Shown here: one piece after another, positions 1-10,151 of the stretch
Layout of the letters: each line of letters begins with the position of its first letter
Position numbering within the stretch: the first letter of the stretch is position 1
NCBI RefSeq assembly: GCF_014645835.1
Contig: NZ_BMMM01000004.1
Location: forward strand, 124,001 to 188,000
DNA: 64,000 bases
Direction of reading: 5' to 3'
Source of the DNA: Streptomyces albiflavescens
Lineage (GTDB): Bacteria; Actinomycetota; Actinomycetes; Streptomycetales; Streptomycetaceae
The notes under the pieces: generated by a model
What the model was told of the DNA's origin: nothing
Database searches by the model: none
The model's input: the letters and a program-made list of their open reading frames with translations, nothing else
Translations under genes and position numbers: made by a program

Positions 1-303
1 AATTCCGGATTCGTCTCGTACTCGGCTCCGGTCACCGAACGGAGTAGCGGAAGTCGCACTCTTGGAGCCGGACAAACCGGTACGTTCGGACCCTGGTCAG
101 CCGCTTCCGATGTGTGTAACGTGCGCGTTTCACTTCCCTTGAACAGCCGCTCCGACCTGCGAATACCCTCTTCCGCTCACCCCTCGCAGCACGTTCCTGT
201 TGCGGTTGTCAAGCCCCGAGATATGCCCTGACCTGCGAAAACGCCATTCAGAAGACGCCGTATCCGTGTTACCCTGGATAGCCACGGAAGGGGTACCTGT
301 CAC
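1..303. other. Left-edge non-coding leader upstream of carD
   Basis: I find no convincing coding region here. The stretch is less GC-biased than the genes and presumably holds the carD promoter, but I could not fix a -35/-10 pair with confidence (a TACCCT near 270 is a possible -10). A purine-rich GGAAGGGG at about 285-293 lies roughly 10 nt before the carD ATG and is the likely ribosome binding site. Confidence 0.5.
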
Positions 304-786
304 ATGACGTTCAAGGTTGGCGACACCGTGGTCTATCCCCATCACGGGGCCGCGCTGATCGAGGCCATCGAAACTCGCCAGATCAAAGGCGTGGACAAGA
401 CCTACTTGGTGCTGAAGGTCGCCCAGGGCGACCTGACGGTGCGTGTGCCAGCGGACAATGCGGAGTTCGTCGGCGTGCGTGATGTGGTCGGTCAGGACGG
501 GCTGGACCGGGTCTTCGAGGTGCTGCGCGCGCCGTACGCCGAGGAGCCCACGAACTGGTCGCGTCGTTACAAGGCAAATCTGGAGAAGCTCGCCTCCGGC
601 GATGTCATCAAGGTCGCGGAAGTCGTGCGTGACCTGTGGCGTCGTGAGCGTGAGCGTGGACTCTCCGCCGGTGAGAAGCGCATGCTCGCCAAGGCCCGCC
701 AGATCCTGGTGAGCGAGCTCGCCCTCGCGGAGAACACGAACGAGGACAAGGCCGAGGCCCTGCTCGACGAGGTTCTCGCGTCCTGA
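304..786 (+). CDS. carD: CarD/CdnL-family RNA polymerase-binding transcription factor
   Basis: This 160-residue protein has the standard CarD length and architecture. An N-terminal Tudor-like RNA polymerase interaction domain (about residues 1-55, beginning [14 protein letters not shown]) precedes a helical DNA-binding domain containing the [13 protein letters not shown] stretch, whose tryptophan is the residue that CarD proteins wedge into the upstream edge of the promoter bubble. In actinobacteria CarD binds the beta subunit and stabilises open complexes at many housekeeping promoters. The ATG at 304 is preceded by GGAAGGGG. It is followed by 380 bp without a gene before ispD, so it is probably monocistronic. 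The family call is secure; regulation cannot be read from the sequence. Confidence 0.96.
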   Translation: MTFKVGDTVVYPHHGAALIEAIETRQIKGVDKTYLVLKVAQGDLTVRVPADNAEFVGVRDVVGQDGLDRVFEVLRAPYAEEPTNWSRRYKANLEKLASGDVIKVAEVVRDLWRRERERGLSAGEKRMLAKARQILVSELALAENTNEDKAEALLDEVLAS

Positions 787-792
787 CGCAGG

Positions 793-858
793 CAGTCGCC
801 GAGGCGGTCGTCGTCCCGGCGTACACAGTCGCCGAGACGGCAGTCGTCTTGACGTACG
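793..858. repeat. Two tandem 33-bp imperfect repeats just after the carD stop
   Basis: Two adjacent units (793-825 and 826-858) both begin CAGTCGCCGAG and end around GCGTAC/ACGTAC, with a handful of substitutions between them. They start 7 bp after the carD stop. Function is unknown; they are not an obvious terminator. Confidence 0.6.
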
Positions 859-964
859 CACAAGCCCGCGCAGCTGCGCAGTGAAATGCCGCGGTGCCCG
901 ATGACGCAATTGCTGTCGCCGGGCGCTGCGGCATGTTCGTACCCGCTTCGTCCTCGCGCCCACT

Positions 965-1023
965 CGGTATACCGGATGTTCACTCGGTATACGTATACCG
1001 GTGTATCCGATACCTGGTGTACC
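965..1023. promoter_or_regulatory. Cluster of GTATAC-type palindromes upstream of ispD
   Basis: CGGTATACCG (965-974) is followed by a perfect 16-bp palindrome CGGTATACGTATACCG (985-1000), then GTATCCGATAC (1003-1013) and GGTGTACC. The first two are each preceded by the direct repeat CACT. Such TA-rich, closely spaced palindromes are strikingly unlike the surrounding GC-rich DNA and look like a multi-site operator or promoter region for ispD. I do not recognise the cognate regulator. Confidence 0.45.
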
Positions 1024-1091
1024 GGGCCCGGGCAGCCGACTCGACCGGATGTCACGGAAGGGTCCCCGGTCAAGGCGTCGCGCCCGGCACT

Positions 1092-1114
1092 CCCCCAGCT
1101 CTCCGAGCAGGGGG
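1092..1114. repeat. Small CCCCC/GGGGG hairpin before ispD
   Basis: CCCCCAGCT, a 5-nt loop, then AGCAGGGGG form a stem of the kind scattered between genes in many Streptomyces genomes. It lies about 50 bp before ispD and may be a dispersed repeat or a leader hairpin. Confidence 0.4.
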
Positions 1115-1166
1115 TACCCCCAGGCCATACCCACCCCGGCCGAGCACACAAACCTGACAGGAACCG

Positions 1167-1919
1167 ATGTCTGACGATTCGCGCCCTTCGCTTTCGGGAT
1201 CGCGTACGGCGGCGGTGATTCCGGCCGCCGGCCGGGGCGTGCGCCTCGGCCCCGGCGCCCCCAAGGCGCTCCGCGCGCTGAACGGCACCCCGATGCTCAT
1301 TCACGCGGTCCGCGCGATGGCCGCGTCCCGAGCCGTCTCGCTGGTCGTCGTCGTGGCCCCGCCCGACGGCGCGGCCGAGGTGAAGACCCTGCTCGACGCG
1401 CACGCGCTGCCCGAGCGCACCGACTTCCTGGTCGTCCCCGGCGGAGACAGCCGCCAGGAGTCCGTGAAGTACGGGCTCGACGCGCTGCCGCCCGGCATCG
1501 ACATCGTTCTCGTGCACGACGCGGCCCGGCCGCTCGTGCCCGTCGACACCGTGGACGCCGTCATCGAGGCCGTACGGGAGGGGGCTCCCGCCGTCGTACC
1601 GGCGCTGCCCCTCGCCGACACCGTCAAGGAGGTCGAGCCCGCGGCCGTCGCCGGTGCGCCGGAGCCCGTCGTGGCGACACCCGAGCGGGCGCGGCTGCGC
1701 GCCGTGCAGACACCGCAGGGGTTCGACCGCGCGACGCTCGTACGCGCCCACGAGACCGTCACCGACAATGTGACCGACGACGCGAGCATGGTCGAGCAGC
1801 TGGGGCTGCGGGTGGTCGTGGTGCCCGGGCACGAGGAGGCGTTCAAGGTGACGCGCCCGCTGGATCTCGTACTCGCGGAGGCGGTTCTGGCGCGGCGGAG
1901 GCTGAACGATGGGTTCTGA
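1167..1919 (+). CDS. ispD: 2-C-methyl-D-erythritol 4-phosphate cytidylyltransferase
   Basis: IspD transfers CMP from CTP to methylerythritol phosphate, the third step of the MEP route to isoprenoids. The 250-residue protein has the nucleotide-binding start [19 protein letters not shown] (about residues 17-35), in which the conserved Arg and Lys contact CTP, and the central [11 protein letters not shown] and late TDDASMVE motifs of the family. An N-terminal tail of about 15 residues precedes the catalytic core. The gene overlaps ispF by 11 bp, so the two are co-transcribed and probably translationally coupled, as is common in actinobacteria. The nearest upstream gene is 380 bp away, so the pair has its own promoter. 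Confidence 0.96.
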   Translation: MSDDSRPSLSGSRTAAVIPAAGRGVRLGPGAPKALRALNGTPMLIHAVRAMAASRAVSLVVVVAPPDGAAEVKTLLDAHALPERTDFLVVPGGDSRQESVKYGLDALPPGIDIVLVHDAARPLVPVDTVDAVIEAVREGAPAVVPALPLADTVKEVEPAAVAGAPEPVVATPERARLRAVQTPQGFDRATLVRAHETVTDNVTDDASMVEQLGLRVVVVPGHEEAFKVTRPLDLVLAEAVLARRRLNDGF

Positions 1920-2412
1920 GCGGCCTGATGTGCCTGTGCTGCCGCAGGTCGGCATCGGTACCGACATTCACGCCTTCGAGGACGGGCGGGAGCTGTGGTG
2001 TGCCGGGTTGCTGTGGGAGGGGGAGGGGCCCGGGCTCGCGGGGCACTCCGACGCGGACGTCGTCGCGCATGCCGCGTGCAACGCGCTGTTCTCCGCTGCC
2101 GGGCTCGGTGATCTCGGCGCCCACTTCGGGACCGGGCGGCCCGAGTGGTCCGGGGCCTCGGGCGTCACGCTGCTGACGGAGGCCGCGCGGATCGTGCGGG
2201 CGGCGGGGTTCGTCATCGGCAATGTCGCCGTGCAGGTCGTCGGGCCGCGTCCGAAGATCGGGAAGCGGCGGGACGAGGCGCAGAAGATTCTGTCGGACGC
2301 GGTGGGGGCGCCGGTGTCGGTCTCCGGCGCCACGACGGACGGTCTTGGTTTCCCCGGGCGGGACGAGGGACTGATGGCGGTGGCCACGGCGCTGGTGGTA
2401 CGGGCGAGCTGA
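1909..2412 (+). CDS. ispF: 2-C-methyl-D-erythritol 2,4-cyclodiphosphate synthase
   Basis: IspF cyclises CDP-methylerythritol 2-phosphate to the 2,4-cyclodiphosphate with loss of CMP and works as a zinc-dependent trimer. The 167-residue length is standard. The metal ligands are visible in GIGTDIHAF (Asp and His) near residue 18 and in [13 protein letters not shown], followed by [21 protein letters not shown] near the C terminus is the family signature around the active site. The ATG lies inside the end of ispD (11-bp overlap). The coding part ends at a G/C-rich inverted repeat. Confidence 0.96.
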   Translation: MGSERPDVPVLPQVGIGTDIHAFEDGRELWCAGLLWEGEGPGLAGHSDADVVAHAACNALFSAAGLGDLGAHFGTGRPEWSGASGVTLLTEAARIVRAAGFVIGNVAVQVVGPRPKIGKRRDEAQKILSDAVGAPVSVSGATTDGLGFPGRDEGLMAVATALVVRAS

Positions 2413-2505
2413 GCGGGGGGTTCGTTCGCCCCTCCGCCCCTGCCTTCCCCCAACCCCCCGCTTCGGCCTGAACGGCCGCGTCCTCGAACGCCGGACGGGC
2501 TGAAA
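2413..2505. terminator. Inverted repeat after ispF plus dispersed Streptomyces repeat
   Basis: GCGGGGGGTT (2413-2422) pairs with AACCCCCCGC (2452-2461) across a long C-rich loop. Further on, CTCGAACGCCGGACGGGCT (2483-2501) resembles a sequence that recurs between genes in many Streptomyces. It probably terminates the ispD-ispF transcript; the long loop makes this a moderate call. Confidence 0.45.
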
Positions 2506-2606
2506 GGCAACGCCCGACGTCAGCGATGGCCCCCGTATGTCACGAATACGTGCCCCTTGGGGCGGAGGGTCGCGGGGCACTGCCCAGGGCCCACTACCCT
2601 GGAGTG

Positions 2607-4007
<1,401 letters not shown>

Positions 4008-4023
4008 GCGTTTCTTGATCGAT

Positions 4024-4051
4024 TGTGCCGCCCGGCTCTCCGGGCGGCACA
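4024..4051 (+). terminator. Intrinsic terminator-like hairpin after cysS
   Basis: TGTGCCGCCCGG and CCGGGCGGCACA form a perfect 12-bp stem with a CTCT loop. There is no long T-run, as is usual in Streptomyces. Confidence 0.7.
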
Positions 4052-4108
4052 CTCATATACGACACTCGAAATACGTACGTACGCACGCTTCACACAGACA
4101 GGTAGGTC

Positions 4109-5050
4109 ATGGCCGCTAACAACCGCCGCATGTCCGGCAAGAAGGGCGCGCAGGTCGGCAGTGGCGGCCAGCGACGCCGGGGCCTGGAAGGCAAGGGCCC
4201 GACCCCGCCCGCCGAGATGCGCAAGGGGCACAAGAAGAACCGCATCGCCACCTCCAAGGCCAAGCAGACCGCGCGCCGTCCCGCGCCGCGCGGCCGCGGC
4301 GGCAAGGGCACGTCCGAGATGGTCGTCGGGCGCAACCCCGTGGTCGAGGCGCTGCGCGAGGGCGTGCCCGCCGTCACGCTCTACGTCCAGCAGTTCATCG
4401 ACAACGACGAGCGGGTACGGGAAGCTCTTCAGCTCGCCGGCGAGCGTGGTGGCATCCACCTCATGGAGGCGCCGCGCCCCGAGCTCGACCGTATGACCAA
4501 CGGGCTCAACCACCAGGGTCTCGTCCTCCAGGTCCCGCCGTACGAGTACGCACACCCGGAGGACCTCGCCGCCGCCGCGTACGACGAGGGCCAGGACCCG
4601 CTGATCGTCGCCCTCGACGGGGTGACCGACCCGCGCAACCTCGGTGCCGTCGTCCGGTCCGTCTCCGCCTTCGGTGGGCACGGTGTCGTCGTGCCCGAGC
4701 GGCGCGCGGCCGGCATGACCGCCGGTGCCTGGAAGACGTCCGCCGGTACCGCGGCCCGTACGCCCGTCGCCCGGGCCGCCAACCTGACGCGGGCCCTCGA
4801 GGCGTACAAGAAGGCGGGCCTCATGGTGGTCGGCCTCGCCGCGGACGGTGAGGTCGAACTCGGCGAGCTGGAGGCCCTGGGCGGCCCCGTCGTCATCGTC
4901 GTCGGCAGCGAGGGCAAGGGGCTGTCGCGGCTCGTCGGCGAGACCTGCGACTTCCGGGTGCGGATTCCGATGCCGGGTGGCGCGGAGTCGCTGAACGCCG
5001 GTGTGGCAGCGGGAGTTGTGCTGTACGAGGCGTCGCGCCGCCGCGCCTGA
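4109..5050 (+). CDS. rlmB: 23S rRNA (guanosine-2'-O-)-methyltransferase RlmB-type (SpoU/TrmH family)
   Basis: SPOUT-fold methyltransferase that 2'-O-methylates a guanosine in 23S rRNA using SAM. The 313-residue protein has a lysine/arginine-rich N-terminal tail (about residues 1-70, rich in GKKGAQ and [12 protein letters not shown]), typical of actinobacterial members. Next comes a substrate-binding domain ([18 protein letters not shown]) and the SPOUT catalytic domain with [30 protein letters not shown] and [18 protein letters not shown], which form the SAM-binding trefoil knot. The ATG follows an AGGTAGGTC site. Which rRNA position it modifies, and whether it methylates tRNA instead, cannot be told from sequence. 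Confidence 0.9.
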   Translation: MAANNRRMSGKKGAQVGSGGQRRRGLEGKGPTPPAEMRKGHKKNRIATSKAKQTARRPAPRGRGGKGTSEMVVGRNPVVEALREGVPAVTLYVQQFIDNDERVREALQLAGERGGIHLMEAPRPELDRMTNGLNHQGLVLQVPPYEYAHPEDLAAAAYDEGQDPLIVALDGVTDPRNLGAVVRSVSAFGGHGVVVPERRAAGMTAGAWKTSAGTAARTPVARAANLTRALEAYKKAGLMVVGLAADGEVELGELEALGGPVVIVVGSEGKGLSRLVGETCDFRVRIPMPGGAESLNAGVAAGVVLYEASRRRA

Positions 5051-5060
5051 AGCGCCTGAA

Positions 5061-5090
5061 CAGCCGCGCCGGGTGGGCCCGGCGCGGCTG
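5061..5090 (+). terminator. Terminator hairpin after rlmB
   Basis: CAGCCGCGCCGGG and CCCGGCGCGGCTG form a perfect 13-bp stem with a TGGG loop, starting 11 bp after the rlmB stop. Confidence 0.75.
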
Positions 5091-5208
5091 AACGGATGTG
5101 CGCGGAGTCACCCGTGCAGGACAATCCGGACGACCGTGATGACCTTGACGCGGTCCGGACAGATCGGCGCGGTCAAAGCAGTGTCCTAAACACACATCAC
5201 TCGGTTAG

Positions 5209-6906
5209 ATGAGTGTGGACACCAGAACACCCCGCACACCCACGGGGGACCGCTCGTCGGGATTCGACGACGCTCCCGCGCTGAGCATGGTGAAGGTGCC
5301 GAGCGATCCGGCGCAGGTCATCGTCAATCATGCGAGCTTCCGCGTGCAGCTAGGCGCCGCGCCGCGGAACCAATCCTCGCGTCCCGCACGGCACTTGAGC
5401 TCCACCGGCGACACCGCGCGGTTCCCCGTCGGCGGTACGGCGGGCAGAGCGGGCGCGGCCGGTTCGGCCGCCGGGGCCCGCCGCCGCGCCCCAGTCGTCT
5501 GGAGCGGGAGGTCTGCGCCGGACGACACGGGCGCCCACCGGCTGCTGCAGGCCGTACGGAGTACAAGCCTGCGCCATGGCGCGGTCGATCCGGCGGGCGA
5601 CGCCGGCGCGACCCAGGTCATTCCGCGCTTCGACGAGCATGGCTACGACGCGGACCTGACCGTCGAGACGATCGAGACGCCCCTCGTCGGCAGCCAGCGC
5701 ACCCACTCTCCCGAAACCGGCGCGACCCGCCTGCTGCCGCACATGCGCACGGTGGGCAGCGCGTACGACGAACCGGCCTACACGGGCGGCGTATTCGAAG
5801 AGGACGCCTTCGAGGACGAGGTCTTCGAGGACGAGGTCTTCGAGGACGAGAAGGAGAACGGCGAGGCGCACGTCAGGCGCCATGCCGCAGACCCTGTCCG
5901 GCATGCCTACTACCCCGGCCGCCGCATGAACCTCGGGGTCGTGCTGCTCCCGCTGCGCGTCTTCCTCGGGTTCATCTCCATCTACGCCGGCATGGGCAAG
6001 CTCTGCGACCCCGTCTACTTCGACGGCGGCAAGCGCGGCTCCATGGTGAAGTGGCTCAACACCCTGCACCCGTGGGAAGTCGCCGAGCCACTACGGCAGT
6101 TCGCGCTCCAGCACCCCGTCGGCGCCGGGCTCGTCATCGCCTTCTTCCAGGTCATCGTGGGCGTGCTCACGGTGCTCGGCCTGTGGCAGCGGGTCGCCGC
6201 CGTCGTCGGCGCGATGCTGTCGGCCGCGCTCATCGTCACCGTCAGCTGGAAGACGGTGCCCGCCTACGACGCCCCGGACATCATCTACCTCGCCGCCTGG
6301 TCCCCGCTGATCATCGCGGGCGCCCCCGTCTACTCCGTCGACGGACGCCTGGCGAGCGAGGCGTGGCGCAGGCTCGGGCCGCGTGCCGACATCTGGGAGC
6401 TGCGGCACCGAGTGCTGCGCCGCGGCGCGCTCGTCTCGGCCATCGTCGTGGGCCTCACGCTGCTCATCGGCTCGCTCCTCGGCGGCGCCGTCCGCGACGC
6501 CGACCGGGTCGTCGTCCCGGGCCCCGGCGAGGCCCCGCGCAACGAACTGCCCGGCTCCCCGCTCCCCGAGACGCCCGGCAAGCGCCACCACAAGGCCACC
6601 CCGTCGGCCTCCGAGGCGCCCACCCAGGGCAGCTCCTCGTCCCCGTCGGGCGCGGCCACCACACCGGGCGCGGTCGGCGAGACCGGCACGGTCAGCAGCG
6701 GGCCCAGCCAGACGGCGGGCACCACCGGCCAGGCCCCGCCCCAGCAGTCCTCACCGGTGCACCAGGCCCCGAGCACCAGCGCGGGCCCGACGTCCAGCGG
6801 CGGCACGTCGACCGGCGGCTCCTCGGGCGGCGGCTCGACGGACGGCGGCTCCGGCAGCGGCGGCTCCTCCGGGCAGCCGGGGCTGGTGGGTGGTCTGTTG
6901 GGGTAG
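5209..6906 (+). CDS. DoxX-family membrane protein with acidic N-terminal and low-complexity C-terminal extensions
   Basis: This 565-residue protein has three parts. A hydrophilic N-terminal half (about 1-235) is cytoplasmic-looking and contains a run of five-residue acidic repeats (three copies of a DNA 15-mer at 5806-5850, encoding A/V-F-E-D-E). A DoxX-like four-helix membrane domain (about 240-395) begins MNLGVVLLPLRVFLGF. One more hydrophobic helix (about 405-430) leads to a Ser/Gly/Pro/Thr-rich tail of about 130 residues ending SGQPGLVGGLLG. DoxX proteins are linked to quinone or redox functions, but the extensions are not part of the core family and the role is unknown. No good ribosome binding site precedes the ATG (only TCGGTTAG), so it may be translated from a leaderless or weakly initiated message. 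Confidence 0.85.
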   Translation: MSVDTRTPRTPTGDRSSGFDDAPALSMVKVPSDPAQVIVNHASFRVQLGAAPRNQSSRPARHLSSTGDTARFPVGGTAGRAGAAGSAAGARRRAPVVWSGRSAPDDTGAHRLLQAVRSTSLRHGAVDPAGDAGATQVIPRFDEHGYDADLTVETIETPLVGSQRTHSPETGATRLLPHMRTVGSAYDEPAYTGGVFEEDAFEDEVFEDEVFEDEKENGEAHVRRHAADPVRHAYYPGRRMNLGVVLLPLRVFLGFISIYAGMGKLCDPVYFDGGKRGSMVKWLNTLHPWEVAEPLRQFALQHPVGAGLVIAFFQVIVGVLTVLGLWQRVAAVVGAMLSAALIVTVSWKTVPAYDAPDIIYLAAWSPLIIAGAPVYSVDGRLASEAWRRLGPRADIWELRHRVLRRGALVSAIVVGLTLLIGSLLGGAVRDADRVVVPGPGEAPRNELPGSPLPETPGKRHHKATPSASEAPTQGSSSSPSGAATTPGAVGETGTVSSGPSQTAGTTGQAPPQQSSPVHQAPSTSAGPTSSGGTSTGGSSGGGSTDGGSGSGGSSGQPGLVGGLLG

Positions 6907-6910
6907 GTGG

Positions 6911-6944
6911 GCCGGTGGGCGGCATCCTGAAGCAGCCCACCGGC
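6911..6944 (+). terminator. First of two back-to-back hairpins between convergent genes
   Basis: GCCGGTGGGC and GCCCACCGGC pair perfectly over a 14-nt loop immediately after the DoxX gene. Confidence 0.6.
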
Positions 6945-6955
6945 TGATACGACGA

Positions 6956-6994
6956 CGAAGGGGTCCCACACGGTCGACGTGCGGGACCCCTTCG
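6956..6994 (-). terminator. Second hairpin, serving the leftward nucleotidyltransferase gene
   Basis: CGAAGGGGTCCC pairs perfectly with GGGACCCCTTCG. With the hairpin at 6911 it separates two convergent genes, and it can act on both strands. Confidence 0.65.
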
Positions 6995-7009
6995 ACGTAC
7001 CGGACGTGT

Positions 7010-7741
7010 CTAACGCCCCAGCGCGGCGAGCTCCTTCGCCGCTTCCTGCAGATCCTTCGCCGTGTCGATGGCGCGCCAGTACGCGCCCTGGGGGATCGGG
7101 AAGCCGGCCAGGCGGCGTTCGCGGGCCAGCCTGGGGAACGTGGTGCGCTCGTGGTCGCCGCGCTCGGGGAGCATGTCCGCGAACTCGGCGGAGAAGACGT
7201 AGACGCCCGCGTTGATCTCGTACGTGGTGGGCGGGGACTCGATGAAGTCCGTCACGCGGCCGAAGCCGTCCGTCTTGACGGCGCCCCACGGGATGCGGGG
7301 GCGGGCGAGGGCGAGGGTCGCGGCCGCGTCGCGCTCGGTGTGGAAGTCCGCCATGTCGCGCAGCGAGAACCGGGTCCAGATGTCGCCGTTCGTCGCGTAC
7401 CACGGCTGGTCGGGGTGGGGGAGGTGCGCGGCGGCGTACTTGAGGCCGCCGCCGCGGCCGAGGGGCTCCGTCTCGACGACCGTCTTGACGTTGACGGGCA
7501 GGTCGGCAGACTCCAGCCACTTCTGGAGGACCTCCGCGAGGTGGCCGCAGGACACGACGACATCGGTCACGCCCTCTTCGGCGAGCCAGGTCAGCTGGTG
7601 GCCGATGATCGGGGTCCCGGTGCCGGGGATCTCGACCATCGGCTTGGGCCGGTCGTCGGTGTAGGGACGCAGCCGGGAGCCCTGGCCGCCGGCCAGGACA
7701 ACGGCTTGAACGGGGCGCGACGCGGCGTTCGGATCGGTCAT
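7010..7741 (-). CDS. Sugar-phosphate nucleotidyltransferase
   Basis: A 243-residue NTP-transferase that would make an NDP-sugar from a sugar 1-phosphate. The nucleotide-binding loop VVLAGGQGSRLRPYTDDRPK sits at residues 12-31, with the catalytic-type Arg and Lys, followed by PMVEIPG. Later motifs are ATNGDIWTRFSL (metal-binding Asp) and NAGVYVF. Length and motifs resemble RmlA/ManC-like catalytic domains without the C-terminal left-handed helix. I start it at the ATG at 7741 (MTDPNAASRP); an in-frame ATG at 7786 would add 15 residues. Substrate is not deducible. It converges with the DoxX gene. Confidence 0.87.
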   Translation of the reverse strand: MTDPNAASRPVQAVVLAGGQGSRLRPYTDDRPKPMVEIPGTGTPIIGHQLTWLAEEGVTDVVVSCGHLAEVLQKWLESADLPVNVKTVVETEPLGRGGGLKYAAAHLPHPDQPWYATNGDIWTRFSLRDMADFHTERDAAATLALARPRIPWGAVKTDGFGRVTDFIESPPTTYEINAGVYVFSAEFADMLPERGDHERTTFPRLARERRLAGFPIPQGAYWRAIDTAKDLQEAAKELAALGR

Positions 7742-7870
7742 GACCGGAACTGTACGTGGCGCCCCGCTCGCGGCTTCTGGCGGCAACCGTTCCTTAATCA
7801 GCCGTTACCCGGCGGTCCCGAATCGGCCGCTTCATGGCGGTCGGAGCTAAGCGGCCAGAAAGGCCGTGGG

Positions 7871-8320
7871 TCAGAAGTGCGTGGCCGCGACCCCCGAGGC
7901 GAAGGACGTGTCGCAGACGGGGCGGGCGAAGGACTGGGCGCGCGTCGGGCCGTACGCGCGGACGGCGGCGCGGCCCAGGGCGCGGGCGATGGCGACGCAG
8001 TGCTTCGCGAGTGACGGGCGCTCGTTCACCGCCTCCTGGAGGTGGGTGAGCGCGACGCCCGGGTTCTTCTCCTGGAGCTCCAGCAGAAGCTTGTCGCGCA
8101 GGACCTCCTGTGGGGCGCGGGTGACCGCTCGCGTGGAGACGTCCTCGGAGGATGCGGTGAGCACTGAGCTCGAGGGATTCCCCGACCAGTTGACTCGGGT
8201 GACCGCGAGGGTCCCGGAGAGCACCAGGACGACAGGCAGAACGAGGGCGAGGGTGCGGCCGATCCGGCGGGCGGGGCCACGGCCGGGCCGGGTCCGTTGG
8301 TTAGTGGTGGAGTGCTTCAC
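7871..8320 (-). CDS. Conserved small membrane-anchored protein of unknown function
   Basis: A 149-residue protein with a basic N terminus (KHSTTNQRTRPGRGPARRIGR), one hydrophobic segment at about residues 23-42 (LALVLPVVLVLSGTLAVTRV) and an extracytoplasmic domain of about 105 residues. Near the C terminus there are two cysteines (KHCVAIARALG and RPVCDTSF) that could pair. I do not recognise the domain. It lies upstream of the nucleotidyltransferase on the same strand (gap about 130 bp) and downstream of msiK, separated by a strong terminator, so it has its own promoter. Confidence 0.7.
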   Translation of the reverse strand: MKHSTTNQRTRPGRGPARRIGRTLALVLPVVLVLSGTLAVTRVNWSGNPSSSVLTASSEDVSTRAVTRAPQEVLRDKLLLELQEKNPGVALTHLQEAVNERPSLAKHCVAIARALGRAAVRAYGPTRAQSFARPVCDTSFASGVAATHF

Positions 8321-8457
8321 GCGAGTGAGGGTAGCGCGGGGTGATGATTTGGCGACATTTAGTCACCGGTTCGGGGGATAAGGAAGCGGCGATTTTTGGG
8401 TAGTGCGTTGACGCACAGGTATCGAAACGTCCGGTCTGCCGGGGTATTTGTCGACAA

Positions 8458-8495
8458 CGAAGAGGGCCCCGCAGCAGGCTGCGGGGCCCTCTTCG
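8458..8495 (-). terminator. Strong terminator after msiK
   Basis: CGAAGAGGGCCCCGCAG and CTGCGGGGCCCTCTTCG form a perfect 17-bp stem with a CAGG loop, about 100 bp past the msiK stop. Confidence 0.85.
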
Positions 8496-8596
8496 TCAAC
8501 TTGGGTGAATTCCACCCCTACGGGGTGTTGGAGCGACCTCTGGGTGTTGATGCCGCCTTGGGCGCGTCAGGCGCGTCAGGCGGCGCATCGGTCGCG

Positions 8597-9733
<1,137 letters not shown>

Positions 9734-9789
9734 GGTGATGGGCCCCCTTCACCGGCAGGAACGTGCCGGACGATCCGTTGTAAAGGTGG

Positions 9790-9801
9790 TGGTGTAGTCC
9801 A
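9790..9801. promoter_or_regulatory. Candidate DasR-responsive element upstream of msiK
   Basis: TGGTGTAGTCCA matches the palindromic dre core TGGTCTAGACCA at 10 of 12 positions. It lies 57 bp upstream of the msiK start, within the probable promoter. DasR is the GntR-family repressor released by glucosamine-6-phosphate. The two sites by nagK have a similar degree of match. Confidence 0.55.
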
Positions 9802-9958
9802 CAAGAGTGAACTGGGTCAGGACGGTACCTGGCGTTCACTCGGTCTGTCAGTACCTGTGGCCCTGTGAACTTCGCGGAAATTTTCGACAGGACACGGCTG
9901 GGACCTGGGTACACTGCACGGGCGTGCCTGCGTGCACGCCGGGCACGCACGCGTGCAG

Positions 9959-10032
9959 GCCTCCTTAGCTCAGCTGGTCAGAGCGCCGCTCTTGTAAAGC
10001 GAAGGTCGTCGGTTCGAATCCGACAGGGGGCT
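9959..10032 (+). tRNA. tRNA-Thr (anticodon TGT)
   Basis: A 74-nt cloverleaf. The acceptor arm GCCTCCT pairs with AGGGGGC, with T as discriminator base. The D-arm is AGCTCAGCTGGTCAGAGC, the anticodon loop CTTGTAA has TGT at 9993-9995, and the T-arm is GTCGG-TTCGAAT-CCGAC. The anticodon stem has one C-A mismatch at its base. CCA is not encoded. Confidence 0.95.
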
Positions 10033-10050
10033 CTCCTGCCCAGCAGCACC

Positions 10051-10082
10051 AACGCCCCGGCCGATGATCGGTCCGGGGCGTT
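10051..10082 (+). terminator. Terminator hairpin after tRNA-Thr
   Basis: AACGCCCCGG pairs with CCGGGGCGTT, and the inner CCGAT/ATCGG extends the stem. Confidence 0.7.
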
Positions 10083-10151
10083 CGACGTCCACAGGTGACG
10101 TCAACCGGGGCGGTCACCCACGGTCGAGGCGGCGCCTGAGTAGGCGATCGG

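Noticed and set aside
567..1967. Long open frame on the minus strand across carD and ispD
   Set aside because: It is an antisense shadow of GC3-rich genes; its translation is Arg/Pro/His-rich without any domain, while the + strand encodes clear CarD and IspD.
9959..10032. tRNA-Thr as the attachment site of an integrated element
   Set aside because: I found no integrase gene and no second copy of the tRNA 3' end in the window.
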